The notes beneath the pieces were generated by a model. It was not told the DNA's origin and searched no databases. It saw nothing but the letters and a program-made list of their open reading frames with translations. Made by a program: the position numbers and the translations under genes. Below are positions 1-12,547 of a stretch of DNA of 64,000 nucleotides, one piece after another (positions within the stretch are counted from its first letter, which is position 1; the number at the start of each line of letters is the position of its first letter). The DNA is from Xanthomonas sp. XNM01 (GTDB lineage Bacteria; Pseudomonadota; Gammaproteobacteria; Xanthomonadales; Xanthomonadaceae): contig NZ_JACVAP010000001.1 in assembly GCF_014851915.1 (NCBI RefSeq), positions 868,001-932,000 of the forward strand, read 5' to 3'.

Positions 1-242
1 CCCAGCTGCTGGGCCAGCTTCAGCTTGGTGCCGACGCCGTCGGTGCCCGAAACCAGCACCGGCTCGCGGTACTTGCCGGACAGGTCGAACAGTGCGCCGA
101 AGCCACCCAGCCCGCCCATCACCTCGGGACGGAAGCTGCGCTTGACCAGCGGCTTGATCCGTTCGACCAGCGCATTGCCGGCATCGATGTCCACGCCCGC
201 GTCGCGGTAGGTCAGGGAGGTCGGCGGTATGGTCTGGCTCAC
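1..242 (-). CDS. purM: phosphoribosylformylglycinamidine cyclo-ligase, N-terminal part (cut by window edge)
   Basis: Makes aminoimidazole ribonucleotide from FGAM with ATP in de novo purine synthesis, in the cytoplasm. The minus strand encodes about 80 residues beginning [19 protein letters not shown] and reaching the conserved GTDGVGTK motif of PurM at the window edge. The start appears to be a GTG at 240-242; no ATG lies upstream in frame before the divergent gene. The rest lies outside the window. The divergent DUF2066 gene starts 133 bp away, a usual arrangement in Xanthomonadaceae. Confidence 0.9.
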   Translation of the reverse strand, partial: MSQTIPPTSLTYRDAGVDIDAGNALVERIKPLVKRSFRPEVMGGLGGFGALFDLSGKYREPVLVSGTDGVGTKLKLAQQL

Positions 243-375
243 GTGGGCGGCTTCTGGTTCGACGAAGCCGGCGATTCTAGCAGCCGGGCCGGTCCTTCAC
301 CGCGCCGGATTGGCGCCGGGAGGGCATTCGCGCAACAATCGCGGTCCTGTCCGTCCCACGCCGAAGGATTCGCGC

Positions 376-1446
376 ATGCGTGCATGCACCGGTTTCGCCC
401 TGTCCCTGCTGCTCTGGCTGCTTGCCGGCCAAGCGCTGGCGCAGGCCGGCCTGCGCACCGAAGGCGACGTGGTCAGCGTACAGGGCGTCTACGCGGCCGA
501 GGTGCAGGTCAACAGCCAGACCGACCAGGCGCGCGAGGCGGCCTATCCGCGCGCGCTGGCCGCGGTGCTGTCCAAGATTTCCGGCGATGCGGGCGTGGTC
601 AACCGCCCGGGCGTGACCCAGGAGCTCCGCAACGCCAGGCAGTACGTGGACGGGTACGACTACCGCCAGGACCAGGGCACCTCGCCGGGCGGGGCGCCGA
701 CGTTCCGGACCATGCTGGTGGTGCGCTTCGTCCCCGAGGACATCGACGTGCTGGTCTCCGCGCTGGGCCTGCCGGTCTGGCCGCAGCCCCGGCCCAAGCC
801 GGTGCTGTGGATGGCGATCGACGACGGCAGCGGCCCGCGCCTGCTCAGCACCGCACACGTGAACGCCGCCCGGCCGCTGCTCGACCGCGCCCAGGAACGT
901 GGCTACCGGCTCGGCCTGCCTGCCGGCAGTGCCGCCGAACAGGCCGCGATCGGCGCGATCTGGCGCAGCGACCCTGCCGCCGTCGCCCGCGCATCGGCCG
1001 CCTACAGCCCTCCGATGCAGCTGATCGGCAAGCTGTTCCGCAGCGGCAACGGCTGGACTGCCGAATGGACCTTCGTGGACGCCGGCCGCGTGCTGGCGAC
1101 GCGTTCGATCTCCGACGGCGACGCGCGGCGGGCCCTGTCCAGCGGTGCCGACGTGGCCGCCGACGCGCTGATCCAGCGCTACGCCAAGGTGCCGCCGTCG
1201 CAGCCGGCGGGTACCTACCGGGTCGTGTTCACCGGCGTCCGCAATGCCGACGACTACCTGCGCGTGTCGGGCCTGCTGCAGCGCCTGTCGGTGGTGCGCC
1301 GGATCGCGCCGGTGCGGGTCGACGGCGAGCGGATGGAGTTCGATCTGGATCTGCTCACCGGCCTGGCCGGGTTCGAGCGCATGCTCGGCAACGACGTGCC
1401 CGTGGTCGTGGTCGAGGGCGCCACCGGGGAGTACCGCATCCGATGA
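376..1446 (+). CDS. DUF2066 domain-containing exported protein
   Basis: A 356-residue protein of unknown function. It opens with a clear signal peptide (hydrophobic LSLLLWLLAGQALAQA, cleavage near residue 24), so it acts in the periplasm or envelope. The body matches DUF2066: an N-terminal EVQVNSQ/ALAAVL segment, a central LVVRFVP strand and a C-terminal DYLRVSGLLQRL repeat-like unit. I chose the ATG at 376 because it directly precedes the signal peptide; upstream in-frame codons would add a non-signal leader. Its stop overlaps the permease start (ATGA at 1443-1446), so the two genes are translationally coupled. No catalytic residues are recognisable. Confidence 0.85.
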   Translation: MRACTGFALSLLLWLLAGQALAQAGLRTEGDVVSVQGVYAAEVQVNSQTDQAREAAYPRALAAVLSKISGDAGVVNRPGVTQELRNARQYVDGYDYRQDQGTSPGGAPTFRTMLVVRFVPEDIDVLVSALGLPVWPQPRPKPVLWMAIDDGSGPRLLSTAHVNAARPLLDRAQERGYRLGLPAGSAAEQAAIGAIWRSDPAAVARASAAYSPPMQLIGKLFRSGNGWTAEWTFVDAGRVLATRSISDGDARRALSSGADVAADALIQRYAKVPPSQPAGTYRVVFTGVRNADDYLRVSGLLQRLSVVRRIAPVRVDGERMEFDLDLLTGLAGFERMLGNDVPVVVVEGATGEYRIR

Positions 1447-2615
1447 GCGAGGTCGGTTCCGAGGCGGAAATCGCCCGCTTCCTGCGCCAGCTCAAGTGGG
1501 GCGCGCTGGCGCTGGCCGTGGCCTGGTTCATCTGGGCGCTGGCGCCGATCCTGACGCCGTTCGTGCTGGCGGCGCTGTTGGGCTGGCTGGGCGATCCCCT
1601 GGTCGACCGCCTGCAGCGGCGCGGCCGCTCGCGCACCGTTGCGGTGACCCTGGTGTTCGTCGCCATGTCGCTGCTGCTGGTGCTGTTCCTGCTGATCCTG
1701 GTGCCGATGGTCGAGCGCCAGATCGTCACCTTGGTCAATTCGCTGCCCGAGTACCGCGACTGGTTCATGCAGACCGCGCTGCCGTGGATCGAGGCACGGA
1801 CCGGGTTGGAGCTGATGGGCTGGCTCGACCCGCAGCGGCTGATCGAATGGGTGCGCAGCCACTGGCAGCAGGCCGGCGGCGTTGCGGCGACGTTCTTCGG
1901 CTACCTGTCGCGGTCCGGTTTCGCCCTGGTCACCTGGGTGGTCAACCTGGTGCTGCTGCCGATCCTGGCGTTCTACTTCCTGCGCGACTGGGACAAGCTG
2001 GTCGAGCGTGTCGCCGGCGTCATCCCGCGCGACCACGTCGGCACGGTCACCCGCCTGGCGCGCGAATCCAGCGACGTGCTCGGCGCGTTCCTGCGCGGGC
2101 AGTTCCTGGTGATGCTGGCGCTGGGCGTGATCTACGCGGTCGGCATGTCGCTGGTCGGGCTCAAGCTGGGCCTGCTGATCGGCATCGTCGCCGGCCTGAT
2201 CAGCTTCATCCCGTACCTGGGGGCGACCACCGGCATCGTGCTGGCGGTCCTGGCCGCGCTGGTGCAGTCGCAGGGCTTCGACTGGCAGCTGCTGATCCTG
2301 ATCGGCGTGGTCTTCACCGCCGGCCAGCTGCTGGAGAGCTACGTACTGACACCGCGCATCGTCGGCGACAAGATCGGCCTGCATCCGGTGGCGGTGATCT
2401 TCGCGGTGATGGCCGGTGGCCAGCTGTTCGGTTTCCTCGGCATGCTGATCGCGCTGCCGGTGGCCGCGGTGGCCAATGTGCTGCTGCGCTTCGTGCAGGA
2501 GCGCTACCAGGCCAGCGACCTGTACACCGGCGAACACGTGCCGATCCTGCTGGAAGGCCATGTCGACCGGACTCTGGTCGAGCGCGTGCCGCCGCGGGAG
2601 TCGGATCCGTCGTGA
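1443..2615 (+). CDS. AI-2E family transporter / PerM-like permease
   Basis: A 390-residue inner-membrane protein of the AI-2E exporter/PerM superfamily (TqsA, YdiK, PerM). Roughly eight membrane segments: two near residues 20-55, one at 70-95, one around 155-180, and a dense C-terminal block (about 215-335) with the family pattern FLRGQFLVMLALGVIYAVG. Substrate is unknown; members are linked to AI-2 export or ion antiport, and the sequence does not say which. It overlaps the upstream DUF2066 gene by 4 bases and the downstream hda start by 4 bases (GTGA), so the three form one operon. Confidence 0.85.
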   Translation: MSEVGSEAEIARFLRQLKWGALALAVAWFIWALAPILTPFVLAALLGWLGDPLVDRLQRRGRSRTVAVTLVFVAMSLLLVLFLLILVPMVERQIVTLVNSLPEYRDWFMQTALPWIEARTGLELMGWLDPQRLIEWVRSHWQQAGGVAATFFGYLSRSGFALVTWVVNLVLLPILAFYFLRDWDKLVERVAGVIPRDHVGTVTRLARESSDVLGAFLRGQFLVMLALGVIYAVGMSLVGLKLGLLIGIVAGLISFIPYLGATTGIVLAVLAALVQSQGFDWQLLILIGVVFTAGQLLESYVLTPRIVGDKIGLHPVAVIFAVMAGGQLFGFLGMLIALPVAAVANVLLRFVQERYQASDLYTGEHVPILLEGHVDRTLVERVPPRESDPS

Positions 2616-3343
2616 CCGCCATGGCAGGGCCACCGCCCGGCAGCGGTGCGGTGACGCCGCAGCTGCCGCTGGCGCTCCGCTATCCGGCCGACCAGCGCCT
2701 GGACAGTTTCATGCTGCCGCCCGACGGCGCGATCGCGCAGCTGCAGGCGCTGGCGCGCGCGCCGGGCCAGGACTGGCTGTACGTCGTGGGGCCGGCACGT
2801 GCCGGCAAGACCCACCTGGCGCTGGCCACCTGTGCCGAGGCCGAGCGGGCCGGGCGGCGTGCCGCCTATCTGCCGCTGCGCGCGGCCGCAGGGCGTCTGC
2901 GCGATGCGCTGGAGGCGCTCGAAGGCGCCGACCTGATCGCGCTCGACGGGCTGGAGGCGATCGCCGGCGACCGCGACGACGAAGTCGCGCTGTTCGACTT
3001 CCACAACCGCAGCCGCGCCGCCGGCAGCAACGTGCTCTATCTGGACCGCAGCGGTCCGGCCGAACTGGCTCTGACCCTGCCGGACCTGCGCTCGCGGCTG
3101 GGCCAGTGCACCCGCATCACCCTGCAGGCGCTGGACGACGATGGCCGGCGGGCGGTACTGCGTGATCGCGCCCAGCGTCGCGGCCTGGTGCTCGAGGACC
3201 AGGCCATCGAGTGGCTGCTGACCCGCACCGACCGCGACCTCGGCCAGCTGCTGGCCGCGCTGGAGCGGATCGACCGCGAATCGCTCGCCGCCCAGCGCCG
3301 CGTCACCGTCCCGTTCCTGCGGCGCGCACTCGGGACGGGCTGA
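2612..3343 (+). CDS. hda: DnaA regulatory inactivator Hda
   Basis: DnaA-related AAA+ protein that, with the DNA-loaded beta clamp, stimulates hydrolysis of DnaA-bound ATP and so limits re-initiation of replication. The N-terminal QLPLALRYP resembles the clamp-binding motif of Hda. GPARAGKTHLA is the Walker A, LIALDGLEAI the Walker B, FDFHNR and LPDLRSRLG are DnaA-family AAA+ motifs. About 243 residues from the GTG at 2612, which overlaps the permease stop and has GGGAG 11 bases upstream; an ATG at 2621 is the alternative. The N-terminal extension before the clamp motif is about 15 residues. Confidence 0.92.
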   Translation: MTAMAGPPPGSGAVTPQLPLALRYPADQRLDSFMLPPDGAIAQLQALARAPGQDWLYVVGPARAGKTHLALATCAEAERAGRRAAYLPLRAAAGRLRDALEALEGADLIALDGLEAIAGDRDDEVALFDFHNRSRAAGSNVLYLDRSGPAELALTLPDLRSRLGQCTRITLQALDDDGRRAVLRDRAQRRGLVLEDQAIEWLLTRTDRDLGQLLAALERIDRESLAAQRRVTVPFLRRALGTG

Positions 3344-3824
3344 AGCTCCCGGGTCCATCCGGCGCCCCGCACCGTCGCTGGCTGATCCGCACGCCTACAC
3401 GGGCTTCGACGCTCGTCGAGGTCGAGTGCCGCGCGGTGCTGGAGGTGCCCGTAACGGCACGGCCCAGCGATCGAGGACGCATCGGGTGCCGCATCGATGC
3501 CCATTGCCCGCCCATGTCCCGCTGCATCGCTGCCGATGTGCGATGGCTGCAATCCAGTGCGGGGGGGCGTCGCGCTTGCTGCGCCGTGGCCGGATATCGC
3601 GTAACCGATGCGGTGACAGCGACGGATGGTCACGAGTCGCAGAGGCGGAGGTGGGGCAGGATGACGCAACTGCGATGCCCCGCCGCCCGCATTCTGCGAC
3701 GAGCGACGTTGCCGGACCTGGGACGTGGCGCGATCCGGCCGGCAGCACGCCCCAACCTGGGCCGCGGTGCGGGGGCAGGGTGCACCCGTGCAGCCGCCGG
3801 GCTCGCCGAACTGGCCGGCCGATC
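3344..3824. other. intergenic region between convergent hda and murU, no gene seen
   Basis: About 480 bases. Reading frames here have no recognisable family, ribosome site or coding-like codon pattern, and I see no tRNA, strong terminator with a U-tract, or repeat unit. It probably holds the 3' ends of both converging transcripts. Confidence 0.5.
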
Positions 3825-5581
<1,757 letters not shown>

Positions 5582-5655
5582 GCGGTGAAGGCGCTCGGCC
5601 GGAGGTGGCGCGCACAGGGTAAACGGGAGGCGCGCCGCAGGCGAGGGTGTGTCGT

Positions 5656-5925
5656 TCAGCGGCGCGTGCGGAACAGACCGGTCAGCGCCAGCACCACCAC
5701 CGCACCCAGCAGCGCGGCGAAGAAGCCGGCGGGCTGTCCGGCCGCATACCAGCCCATGTAGCGTCCGAACCAGCCGGCGAGCAGGGCGCCGCCGATGCCC
5801 AGCAGGATCGTCAGCAGGCAGCCCATCCGGTTGTTGCCCGGATGGATGAAGCGCGCCAGCAGGCCGACCACGAAGCCGACCAGGATGATGTAGAGCCAGC
5901 TGTCGCTGCCGAACAGTCCGTTCAT
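5656..5925 (-). CDS. GlsB/YeaQ/YmgE family small membrane protein
   Basis: An 89-residue inner-membrane protein with three hydrophobic segments (WLYIILVGFVVGLLA, CLLTILLGIGGALLAG, GFFAALLGAVVVLALTG) and the family signature FIHPGNNRMGCLLTILLGI(G/A)GA. Members are stress- or stationary-phase-associated and their mechanism is not known. I chose the ATG at 5925 because an AGGGAGG ribosome site lies 6 bases upstream; longer in-frame upstream sequence is Arg/Pro-rich and unlike the family. It ends in FRTRR, a cytoplasmic basic tail. Confidence 0.85.
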   Translation of the reverse strand: MNGLFGSDSWLYIILVGFVVGLLARFIHPGNNRMGCLLTILLGIGGALLAGWFGRYMGWYAAGQPAGFFAALLGAVVVLALTGLFRTRR

Positions 5926-6045
5926 TGCGTCCCTCCCTGCGATGGAAGGCAGGCTAGCAGCAATCGCCGCGACGGGCATGCGACGGTGCAGCGTGCTGGA
6001 GCCGGGGCGCCGGCGTGTCGCTGGCACCCCGGGCGGCTGCCGCGA

Positions 6046-7536
<1,491 letters not shown>

Positions 7537-7586
7537 GGATGCTCCAGGCGGATCTTGAAGCGGCCGATTCTACGCCTCCCACAGGG

Positions 7587-7602
7587 GTAGGATTTTTCCT
7601 AC
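7587..7602. promoter_or_regulatory. perfect 6-4-6 palindrome, candidate operator
   Basis: GTAGGATTTTTCCTAC: arms GTAGGA/TCCTAC around TTTT. It lies between the divergent M20 peptidase (50 bp from its start) and the ComEA-like gene (145 bp from its start). Two similar 16-mers occur at 61001-61016 and 61738-61753. It could also fold as a weak hairpin, but there is no upstream transcript to terminate. The binding protein is unknown to me. Confidence 0.5.
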
Positions 7603-7747
7603 ACATGAATGCGATGTTCTCCGGCTACGGTTCCGACAGCGGGGCGATACGCTTCCAACCCATGGCGCGGGAGACTGGCGGCGTCGATGGTCCGGCAGGA
7701 AGCCGGCATCGATGAAGTCATCAACCACACTACAGGGAGTAGTCGCC

Positions 7748-8089
7748 ATGAATGGATTCAAGGTTCTGCTGAAGTCGCTGCTGCTGTCGTTCGTCCTGCT
7801 GGCCGGTTCGGCCTTCGCCATGGACACGGTCGACATCAACACGGCGGATGCCGCGCAACTGGAACGGGCTCTGGTGGGGATCGGAGCGGCCAAGGCCGAA
7901 GCGATCGTCGAGTACCGGACGTCCAACGGGCCGTTCAAGAGCGCGGATGAACTGGCACTGGTCAAGGGAATCGGTCTGAAGACCGTCGAACGGAATCGCG
8001 AACTGATCGTGGTCGGCACTGCGAAGGAACCGGCACCGCGCGCTGCGCAGCCGGAGGCCGCGCCGGCCAGGCCGGTGGTACGACGCTGA
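7748..8089 (+). CDS. ComEA-like helix-hairpin-helix secreted protein
   Basis: A 113-residue protein with a signal peptide (LLKSLLLSFVLLAGSAFA) followed by one ComEA-type HhH DNA-binding domain: VDINTADAAQLERALVGIG, then KAEAIVEYR and LVKGIGLKTVERN. ComEA proteins bind incoming DNA in the periplasm during natural transformation, which is the likely role. The C-terminal 25 residues are a Pro/Ala/Arg tail. I chose the ATG at 7748 because AGGGAG sits 8 bases upstream; an in-frame ATG at 7712 lacks a ribosome site and would spoil the signal peptide. Confidence 0.88.
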   Translation: MNGFKVLLKSLLLSFVLLAGSAFAMDTVDINTADAAQLERALVGIGAAKAEAIVEYRTSNGPFKSADELALVKGIGLKTVERNRELIVVGTAKEPAPRAAQPEAAPARPVVRR

Positions 8090-8342
8090 GCGGGGGCTTG
8101 CGTCGGCCAGAGTGGGCAGGGATGTCCACCGCACCGGCGGGCAGGGATGAACCTCGGGAGCAGGCGGTTGTGGCGTCGGATACTGCGTAAGGACGCGTGA
8201 TCCGGCACCTGAAGGCAAGGATGCGTTGAGGGAGGCAGGAGGCCGACACGGATGTGCCCATCGCCCGGTGTTGCACAGGGAGTGCAGCCGGGCGATGTCA
8301 TGTCCGGATCCCGGACTGCAACAGCTGCGGCACAATGCCGCG

Positions 8343-9029
8343 ATGAGCGAGCTGCCGTTGCCCCGCATCGTCCGTGCCCATGATTGTCGCCGCGAGCGCT
8401 GGCGCAATGGCGCCGGCTGGACGCGCGAGATCCTGACCGTTCCCGCATTCTCCGGTGATTCCATGGCAGGCCCCGACTGGGCGGCGAGACTGTCGATCGC
8501 CGACATCGAGGTGGATGCCGACTATTCGCTGTTTCCCGGTGTGATGCGCGAACAGGCGCTGCTGTCCGGGGAGGGGCTGCGTCTGCAGGCAGGGGAAGAG
8601 GTGCATGAACTTCTGCCCCCGCTGGGCCGCTGGCGCTTTTCGGGTGCGTTGCCGGTGCGTGCGGTCCTGGTGGGCGGGCGCGTGGAGGCCTTCAACCTCA
8701 TGTGGCGCCCCGGTCTCGTCGATGCACGCCTGCTGCATCGGCCCCTCGTGGGGACGATGCTGTTCTTCTGCCCGCCCGGACTGACCTGGGTCGTCCATGT
8801 GGTGGCCGGCAGTGCGCGGCTGGCAGCGGGAGAGGCGTCGCTGGTCCTCGAGCGCGGTGACACCGCGTTGCTCGCGCCATGCGCGGACCGGCGGTTCATG
8901 CTGGACGGCGGCGCGGACCTGCTGCTGGTGCGTCTGCAAGCGCAGGATGGAGCATCGGTCGCTGGCCTGGACGAGCGGGCGAACCTTCCCGATGCGGATG
9001 TCATTGCGCGCGGCGGCGACGCGGCATGA
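8343..9029 (+). CDS. HutD/Ves family protein
   Basis: A 228-residue cytoplasmic cupin of the HutD/Ves family (WRNGAGWTREI near residue 22, RLSIADIEVDADYSLFPGVMR around 50-70, FNLMWRPG in the middle). HutD relates to histidine-utilisation control and Ves to an environment-induced protein in E. coli; the biochemical role is unsettled. No hut genes are in this window, so it may be a stand-alone member. It converges on the flavoreductase gene with 19 bases between stops. Confidence 0.85.
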   Translation: MSELPLPRIVRAHDCRRERWRNGAGWTREILTVPAFSGDSMAGPDWAARLSIADIEVDADYSLFPGVMREQALLSGEGLRLQAGEEVHELLPPLGRWRFSGALPVRAVLVGGRVEAFNLMWRPGLVDARLLHRPLVGTMLFFCPPGLTWVVHVVAGSARLAAGEASLVLERGDTALLAPCADRRFMLDGGADLLLVRLQAQDGASVAGLDERANLPDADVIARGGDAA

Positions 9030-9048
9030 CCGCCGGACCGCACGTCGG

Positions 9049-10704
9049 TCAGTAGACGTCCCGACGGTACCGGCCCTGCTCACGCAACTGGTCGCGCACG
9101 TCCTCGCCGAGGATCCGGGCGAGCGCGGCATCGACCGCCGGCGCCATGCCCGTCGCATTGCCGCACACCAGGATGGCGGCGCCATCGGCGACCCAGTCGC
9201 GCAGCGTATCGGCCGCCTGCAGCAGCCGATCCTGTACGTAGGCACGCGCGTCCTGATCGCGCGAGAACGCCAGATCCAGCCGTTCCAGCCAGCCGTCGGT
9301 CTGCCAGCCGGTGATTTCCCGGCCGAAGAAGAAGTCGCGGTCGGCATTGCGTTCGCCGAACAGCAGCCAGGTGCGTGTCGCGCCGAGTACGATCCGGGCG
9401 CGCAGATGGGCGCGCAGGCCTGCCATGCCGGTACCGTTGCCGATCAGGATCAGCGGTCGTTCGGGCGACGGCGGGTGGAAACCGGGATTGCTGCGGATGC
9501 GCAGATCGACGAGCGTGCCGGGCACCGCGTGCCGGCACAGCCAGCCGCTACCCAGGCCAACGCCGCCGTCAGCCGAGTGCATCAGCCGGACCAGAAGGCG
9601 CAGTTCGCCATCCTCCGGCACCGAGGCGATCGAGTACTCCCGATGCGGCAGCGGCCGCAGCGTGTCCGCCAGCATCTGCGGTGCCCGTGGCAGGACGGAC
9701 ACGTCATCGGGGAGGTGGCAACACGCGAGCACGGCGTCCAGCCGTTCCCGACGACCAGCGACGACGACCGGCAGGTCGGGCTGGAGGGCGAGCGTGGCCA
9801 GCAGCCGCGCGACACGTTCGGGGCTGTTGCGGGGGCCGATCTCGGCGATGTCGCCCGCTTGCCAGATCGGTCGTTCGCTGGCATCCGAGGGAGCCAGGGC
9901 GATCTCGAAAGCCGGCCCGCCGGCGCTGCCCGGATTGGCTTCGACGCGGCGTTCGAGCCGCCAGCGGCCATAGACCGGGGGCGCCCAGTCGGGCAGGTGG
10001 GCGATGCCACCGATCCGCCCCAGTTCGTACTGCCAGTGACGCAATGCCGCGGCGTCGGCATTGTCGACTTCGACCGGATCGAACACCGGCTGCGCGCCCT
10101 GGCTGCGCAGCCAGGCATCGAGCTGGCGGCCGAATCCGCAGAAATCCGCATAGCTGCGATCGCCCAGGGCCAGCAGCGCATAACGGAGAGTGCCCAGGCG
10201 TAGCGCCGCGGCTCCGGTGCCCATCGTCGTACGCAGGAAGCGCAGCGCATGGTCCGGTGGGTCGCCTTCGCCGGTGGTGCTGGCGATGAACAGCGCCTGC
10301 CGGCTCGATTCCAGCAGGGCGGCATCGACCTGATCGAGCGCCAGCACCCGCGTTGGCGTGCCTGCCGCGCGCAGCATCGCCGCGCTGCGCTCGGCCAGCG
10401 CCTGCGCGAAGCCGGTCTGGCTGGCCCAGACCACCAGCATCGGCGCTGCTCCGTCATCGCCCGATGCCATCGGGGCAGGCGCCTTGCAGGTCCGACGGAG
10501 GAACACGGTGCAGAAGGCCGCATAGACGAGCAGGGCAGCGAGGGCCAGCCCCCAGCGCGCGGGCAGCGGCGACGCCAGCCACCATGGTCCGGTCTGCAGG
10601 GGCAGCAGCGCGGCTGCGGCGAGCAGCAGGGCCGCCAGGACCGCGGTGTTGCCGAGCAGTGCCCAAGACCGCGTGCGCCCGGCTGGCATGACGGCGCGGC
10701 TCAT
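9049..10704 (-). CDS. membrane-anchored diflavin reductase (sulfite reductase flavoprotein alpha-like)
   Basis: A 551-residue NAD(P)H-dependent electron donor. Two membrane helices (about 14-36 and 50-72) anchor a cytoplasmic flavodoxin domain (WASQTGFAQ phosphate loop near 93, STTGEGDPPDHA near 140) followed by a ferredoxin-reductase domain: REYSIAS FAD motif, GNGTGMAGL nucleotide loop, LLFGERN, CGNATGMAP and a terminal aromatic residue (VY). This is the CPR/CysJ module order on a membrane anchor. It is the last gene of a Fur-box operon and overlaps apbE by ATGA at 10701-10704. Likely passes electrons to the PepSY protein or to periplasmic flavins; a true sulfite reductase role is unlikely as no hemoprotein subunit is near. 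Confidence 0.85.
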   Translation of the reverse strand: MSRAVMPAGRTRSWALLGNTAVLAALLLAAAALLPLQTGPWWLASPLPARWGLALAALLVYAAFCTVFLRRTCKAPAPMASGDDGAAPMLVVWASQTGFAQALAERSAAMLRAAGTPTRVLALDQVDAALLESSRQALFIASTTGEGDPPDHALRFLRTTMGTGAAALRLGTLRYALLALGDRSYADFCGFGRQLDAWLRSQGAQPVFDPVEVDNADAAALRHWQYELGRIGGIAHLPDWAPPVYGRWRLERRVEANPGSAGGPAFEIALAPSDASERPIWQAGDIAEIGPRNSPERVARLLATLALQPDLPVVVAGRRERLDAVLACCHLPDDVSVLPRAPQMLADTLRPLPHREYSIASVPEDGELRLLVRLMHSADGGVGLGSGWLCRHAVPGTLVDLRIRSNPGFHPPSPERPLILIGNGTGMAGLRAHLRARIVLGATRTWLLFGERNADRDFFFGREITGWQTDGWLERLDLAFSRDQDARAYVQDRLLQAADTLRDWVADGAAILVCGNATGMAPAVDAALARILGEDVRDQLREQGRYRRDVY

Positions 10705-11678
10705 CCGACGAGATGCTCCTCGAACGCGGGACTCATCGCTTCGGAGACCTCGGCACCGTCGGACGACACGAAGCGCACCGCCAGACCGGCTGCGCACGCG
10801 TGACGCAGGCCGGCTTCCGGCCCCAGCACGGTCATCGCGGTGGCCCAGGCATCGGCACGCATCGCATCGGTGGCCAGCACGGTCACCGACGCAGCGGCAT
10901 GTGGCACGGGTTGGCCACTGCGTGGATCGATGCTGTGGCTGTAACGCCGGCCGTTCTGCTCGAAGTGGTGCCAGCGGTCGCCGGAGGTGGCCACGGCCAG
11001 TCCATCCAGTGACAGCACGCGTGGTGGCGGGGTGGCCCCGGTCGCGACGTCGGGCGGGGTCTCGACCAGCACCCGCCAGGCATCACCGTCGGGCTTGCGG
11101 CCATGCGCGCGCAGTTCGCCGCCGACCTCGACCAGCGCGGCGCACACACCGATACCCTGCAGGTATTCGCTGACCAGGTCGACGCCGAAGCCCTTGGCGA
11201 TGCCCGAGAAGTCCAGTTGCAGGCCACCCGGCTGGTGGAGCGCGCCGTCGCCGTCGCGGCGCCGCAGCTGGTGCCAGCCGCAGCGCGCCCGTGCCGCGGC
11301 CAGCCGCGCCTGATCCGGTATCCGCCGCGGCTGCGCGCCGGCGCCGAAGCCCCACAGCTCCACCAGCGGGCCGACGGTCGGGTCGAACGCGCCGTCGCTG
11401 GCCTGCGCGACCTCCAGTGCAGCGGTGAGCACCCGCGAGAAGCCGCCCGGCAACGGGTGCCAGCTGTCGGCGGGGGCATCGCGGAAGCGGCTGATGTCCG
11501 AATCCGCTTCCCACGTGCTCATCTGCGCGACCACCGTGTCGAGCTGGCGCTGGATGCCATCGTGGAAGGCATGCAGGTCGGCTGTCCTGGACACCGCCAG
11601 GCGTACGCTCCAGCGGGTGCCCATGGTCTGGCCGCCCAGCGCGGCCAGCGCCAGGGTGCTGTCGGTAAAGGCGTGCAT
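10701..11678 (-). CDS. apbE: FAD:protein FMN transferase
   Basis: Attaches FMN covalently to Thr/Ser of target proteins in the periplasm, using FAD. The 325 residues show ApbE hallmarks: TMGTRWSVRL near residue 18, SDISRF in the first third, GLQLDFSGIAKGFGVD, SGDRWHHFEQNGRRYSHSIDPRSG, and the late metal-binding DAMRADAWATAMTVLG. No convincing signal peptide or lipobox is seen from the ATG at 11678, which is odd for an exported enzyme; export may need re-examining. Lies 19 bases after DUF4198 and overlaps the diflavin reductase. Its probable substrate is the DUF2271 product of the same operon. Confidence 0.92.
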   Translation of the reverse strand: MHAFTDSTLALAALGGQTMGTRWSVRLAVSRTADLHAFHDGIQRQLDTVVAQMSTWEADSDISRFRDAPADSWHPLPGGFSRVLTAALEVAQASDGAFDPTVGPLVELWGFGAGAQPRRIPDQARLAAARARCGWHQLRRRDGDGALHQPGGLQLDFSGIAKGFGVDLVSEYLQGIGVCAALVEVGGELRAHGRKPDGDAWRVLVETPPDVATGATPPPRVLSLDGLAVATSGDRWHHFEQNGRRYSHSIDPRSGQPVPHAAASVTVLATDAMRADAWATAMTVLGPEAGLRHACAAGLAVRFVSSDGAEVSEAMSPAFEEHLVG

Positions 11679-11697
11679 GCGTCGTGCGCCGATCCGG

Positions 11698-12501
11698 TTA
11701 CTGCGGCAGCACTTCCAGCGTGGCCACGTAGCTGAGGCGACGTTGCCCGGCCTGCGGAATGCTGGTCTTCGCGTCCTGGGTGCCGGTTTCCAGCCAGTAC
11801 ATGCCCGGCGCGGCCCAGGTCACGGCGAATTCGCCGTTCGCGTCGCTGGTCGCCTTGATCTCGTCCTGCGCATTGCGATAACGGGTTTCGCCGCGGACGA
11901 TCTCGAACTCCAGCCCGGCAGCAGGCCTGCCGTCGACCAGCACGCGGAAGCGCGTTTCCTCGCCGGCGAACAGGTCGTTCGGATGGCCGGTGAGCACCAG
12001 TTCGATGCCTTCGCCGGTCGGCTTGAGCGCGGTGTCGTTCGGCGCGCCGTTGGTCACGTAGGTCTCGATCCGGCCGATGCTCTGCGACACCTGCAGGTTC
12101 TTCGCGTCCTTCGGCACCTCGCCGAACGTGGCGACGCTGCCGCGCCAGCGCTTCGGTGCGCCGTTCTCGTCCCAGGTGGCGAACAGGCCGCTGTTGAGCA
12201 CCGCCAGGCGATAGGTGCCCTGCTGGGCCAGTTGCAGGTCGAACACGCTGCGGTACTTGCCGGTCGCGCCGTTCTGCGGCTGCACCTGGCTGCCGTCGGG
12301 CGCGGTGATCACCACGTTGTCCAGGCGCAGCGGCACGTGGTTGAAATAGAACAGGTCGTTGGACACGGCCGCATCGACGGTGATCCACGGGTCGGCGCCG
12401 GCCAGCACGGTCTGCGACGGACGCAGCCAGGCCTTGTGCGCAGGTGCGGCGAAGGGAACGAGCAGGGCAATGGCGGTGGCGAGCAGCAGCGGGCGCTTCA
12501 T
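11698..12501 (-). CDS. DUF4198 domain-containing periplasmic protein
   Basis: A 267-residue protein with an N-terminal signal peptide ([17 protein letters not shown]), mature form starting [12 protein letters not shown], the typical DUF4198 opening. Two beta-sandwich-like halves follow, the second (about 170-265) with the [20 protein letters not shown] stretch and a carbohydrate-binding/CarboxypepD-type repeat. DUF4198 proteins are often encoded near metal or iron uptake genes; a metal- or chelate-binding role is plausible but unproven. Start at 12501 chosen to place the signal peptide at the N-terminus. Middle gene of the Fur-box operon. Confidence 0.85.
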   Translation of the reverse strand: MKRPLLLATAIALLVPFAAPAHKAWLRPSQTVLAGADPWITVDAAVSNDLFYFNHVPLRLDNVVITAPDGSQVQPQNGATGKYRSVFDLQLAQQGTYRLAVLNSGLFATWDENGAPKRWRGSVATFGEVPKDAKNLQVSQSIGRIETYVTNGAPNDTALKPTGEGIELVLTGHPNDLFAGEETRFRVLVDGRPAAGLEFEIVRGETRYRNAQDEIKATSDANGEFAVTWAAPGMYWLETGTQDAKTSIPQAGQRRLSYVATLEVLPQ

Positions 12502-12547
12502 TGGAAATCCTGGTGGCATGGGTGCGGTGGAATGGATGCGGAACGGA

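Noticed and set aside
9049..10704. True assimilatory sulfite reductase flavoprotein (CysJ)
   Set aside because: It has two N-terminal membrane helices and no cysI or cysH nearby; it sits in an ApbE/PepSY iron operon instead.
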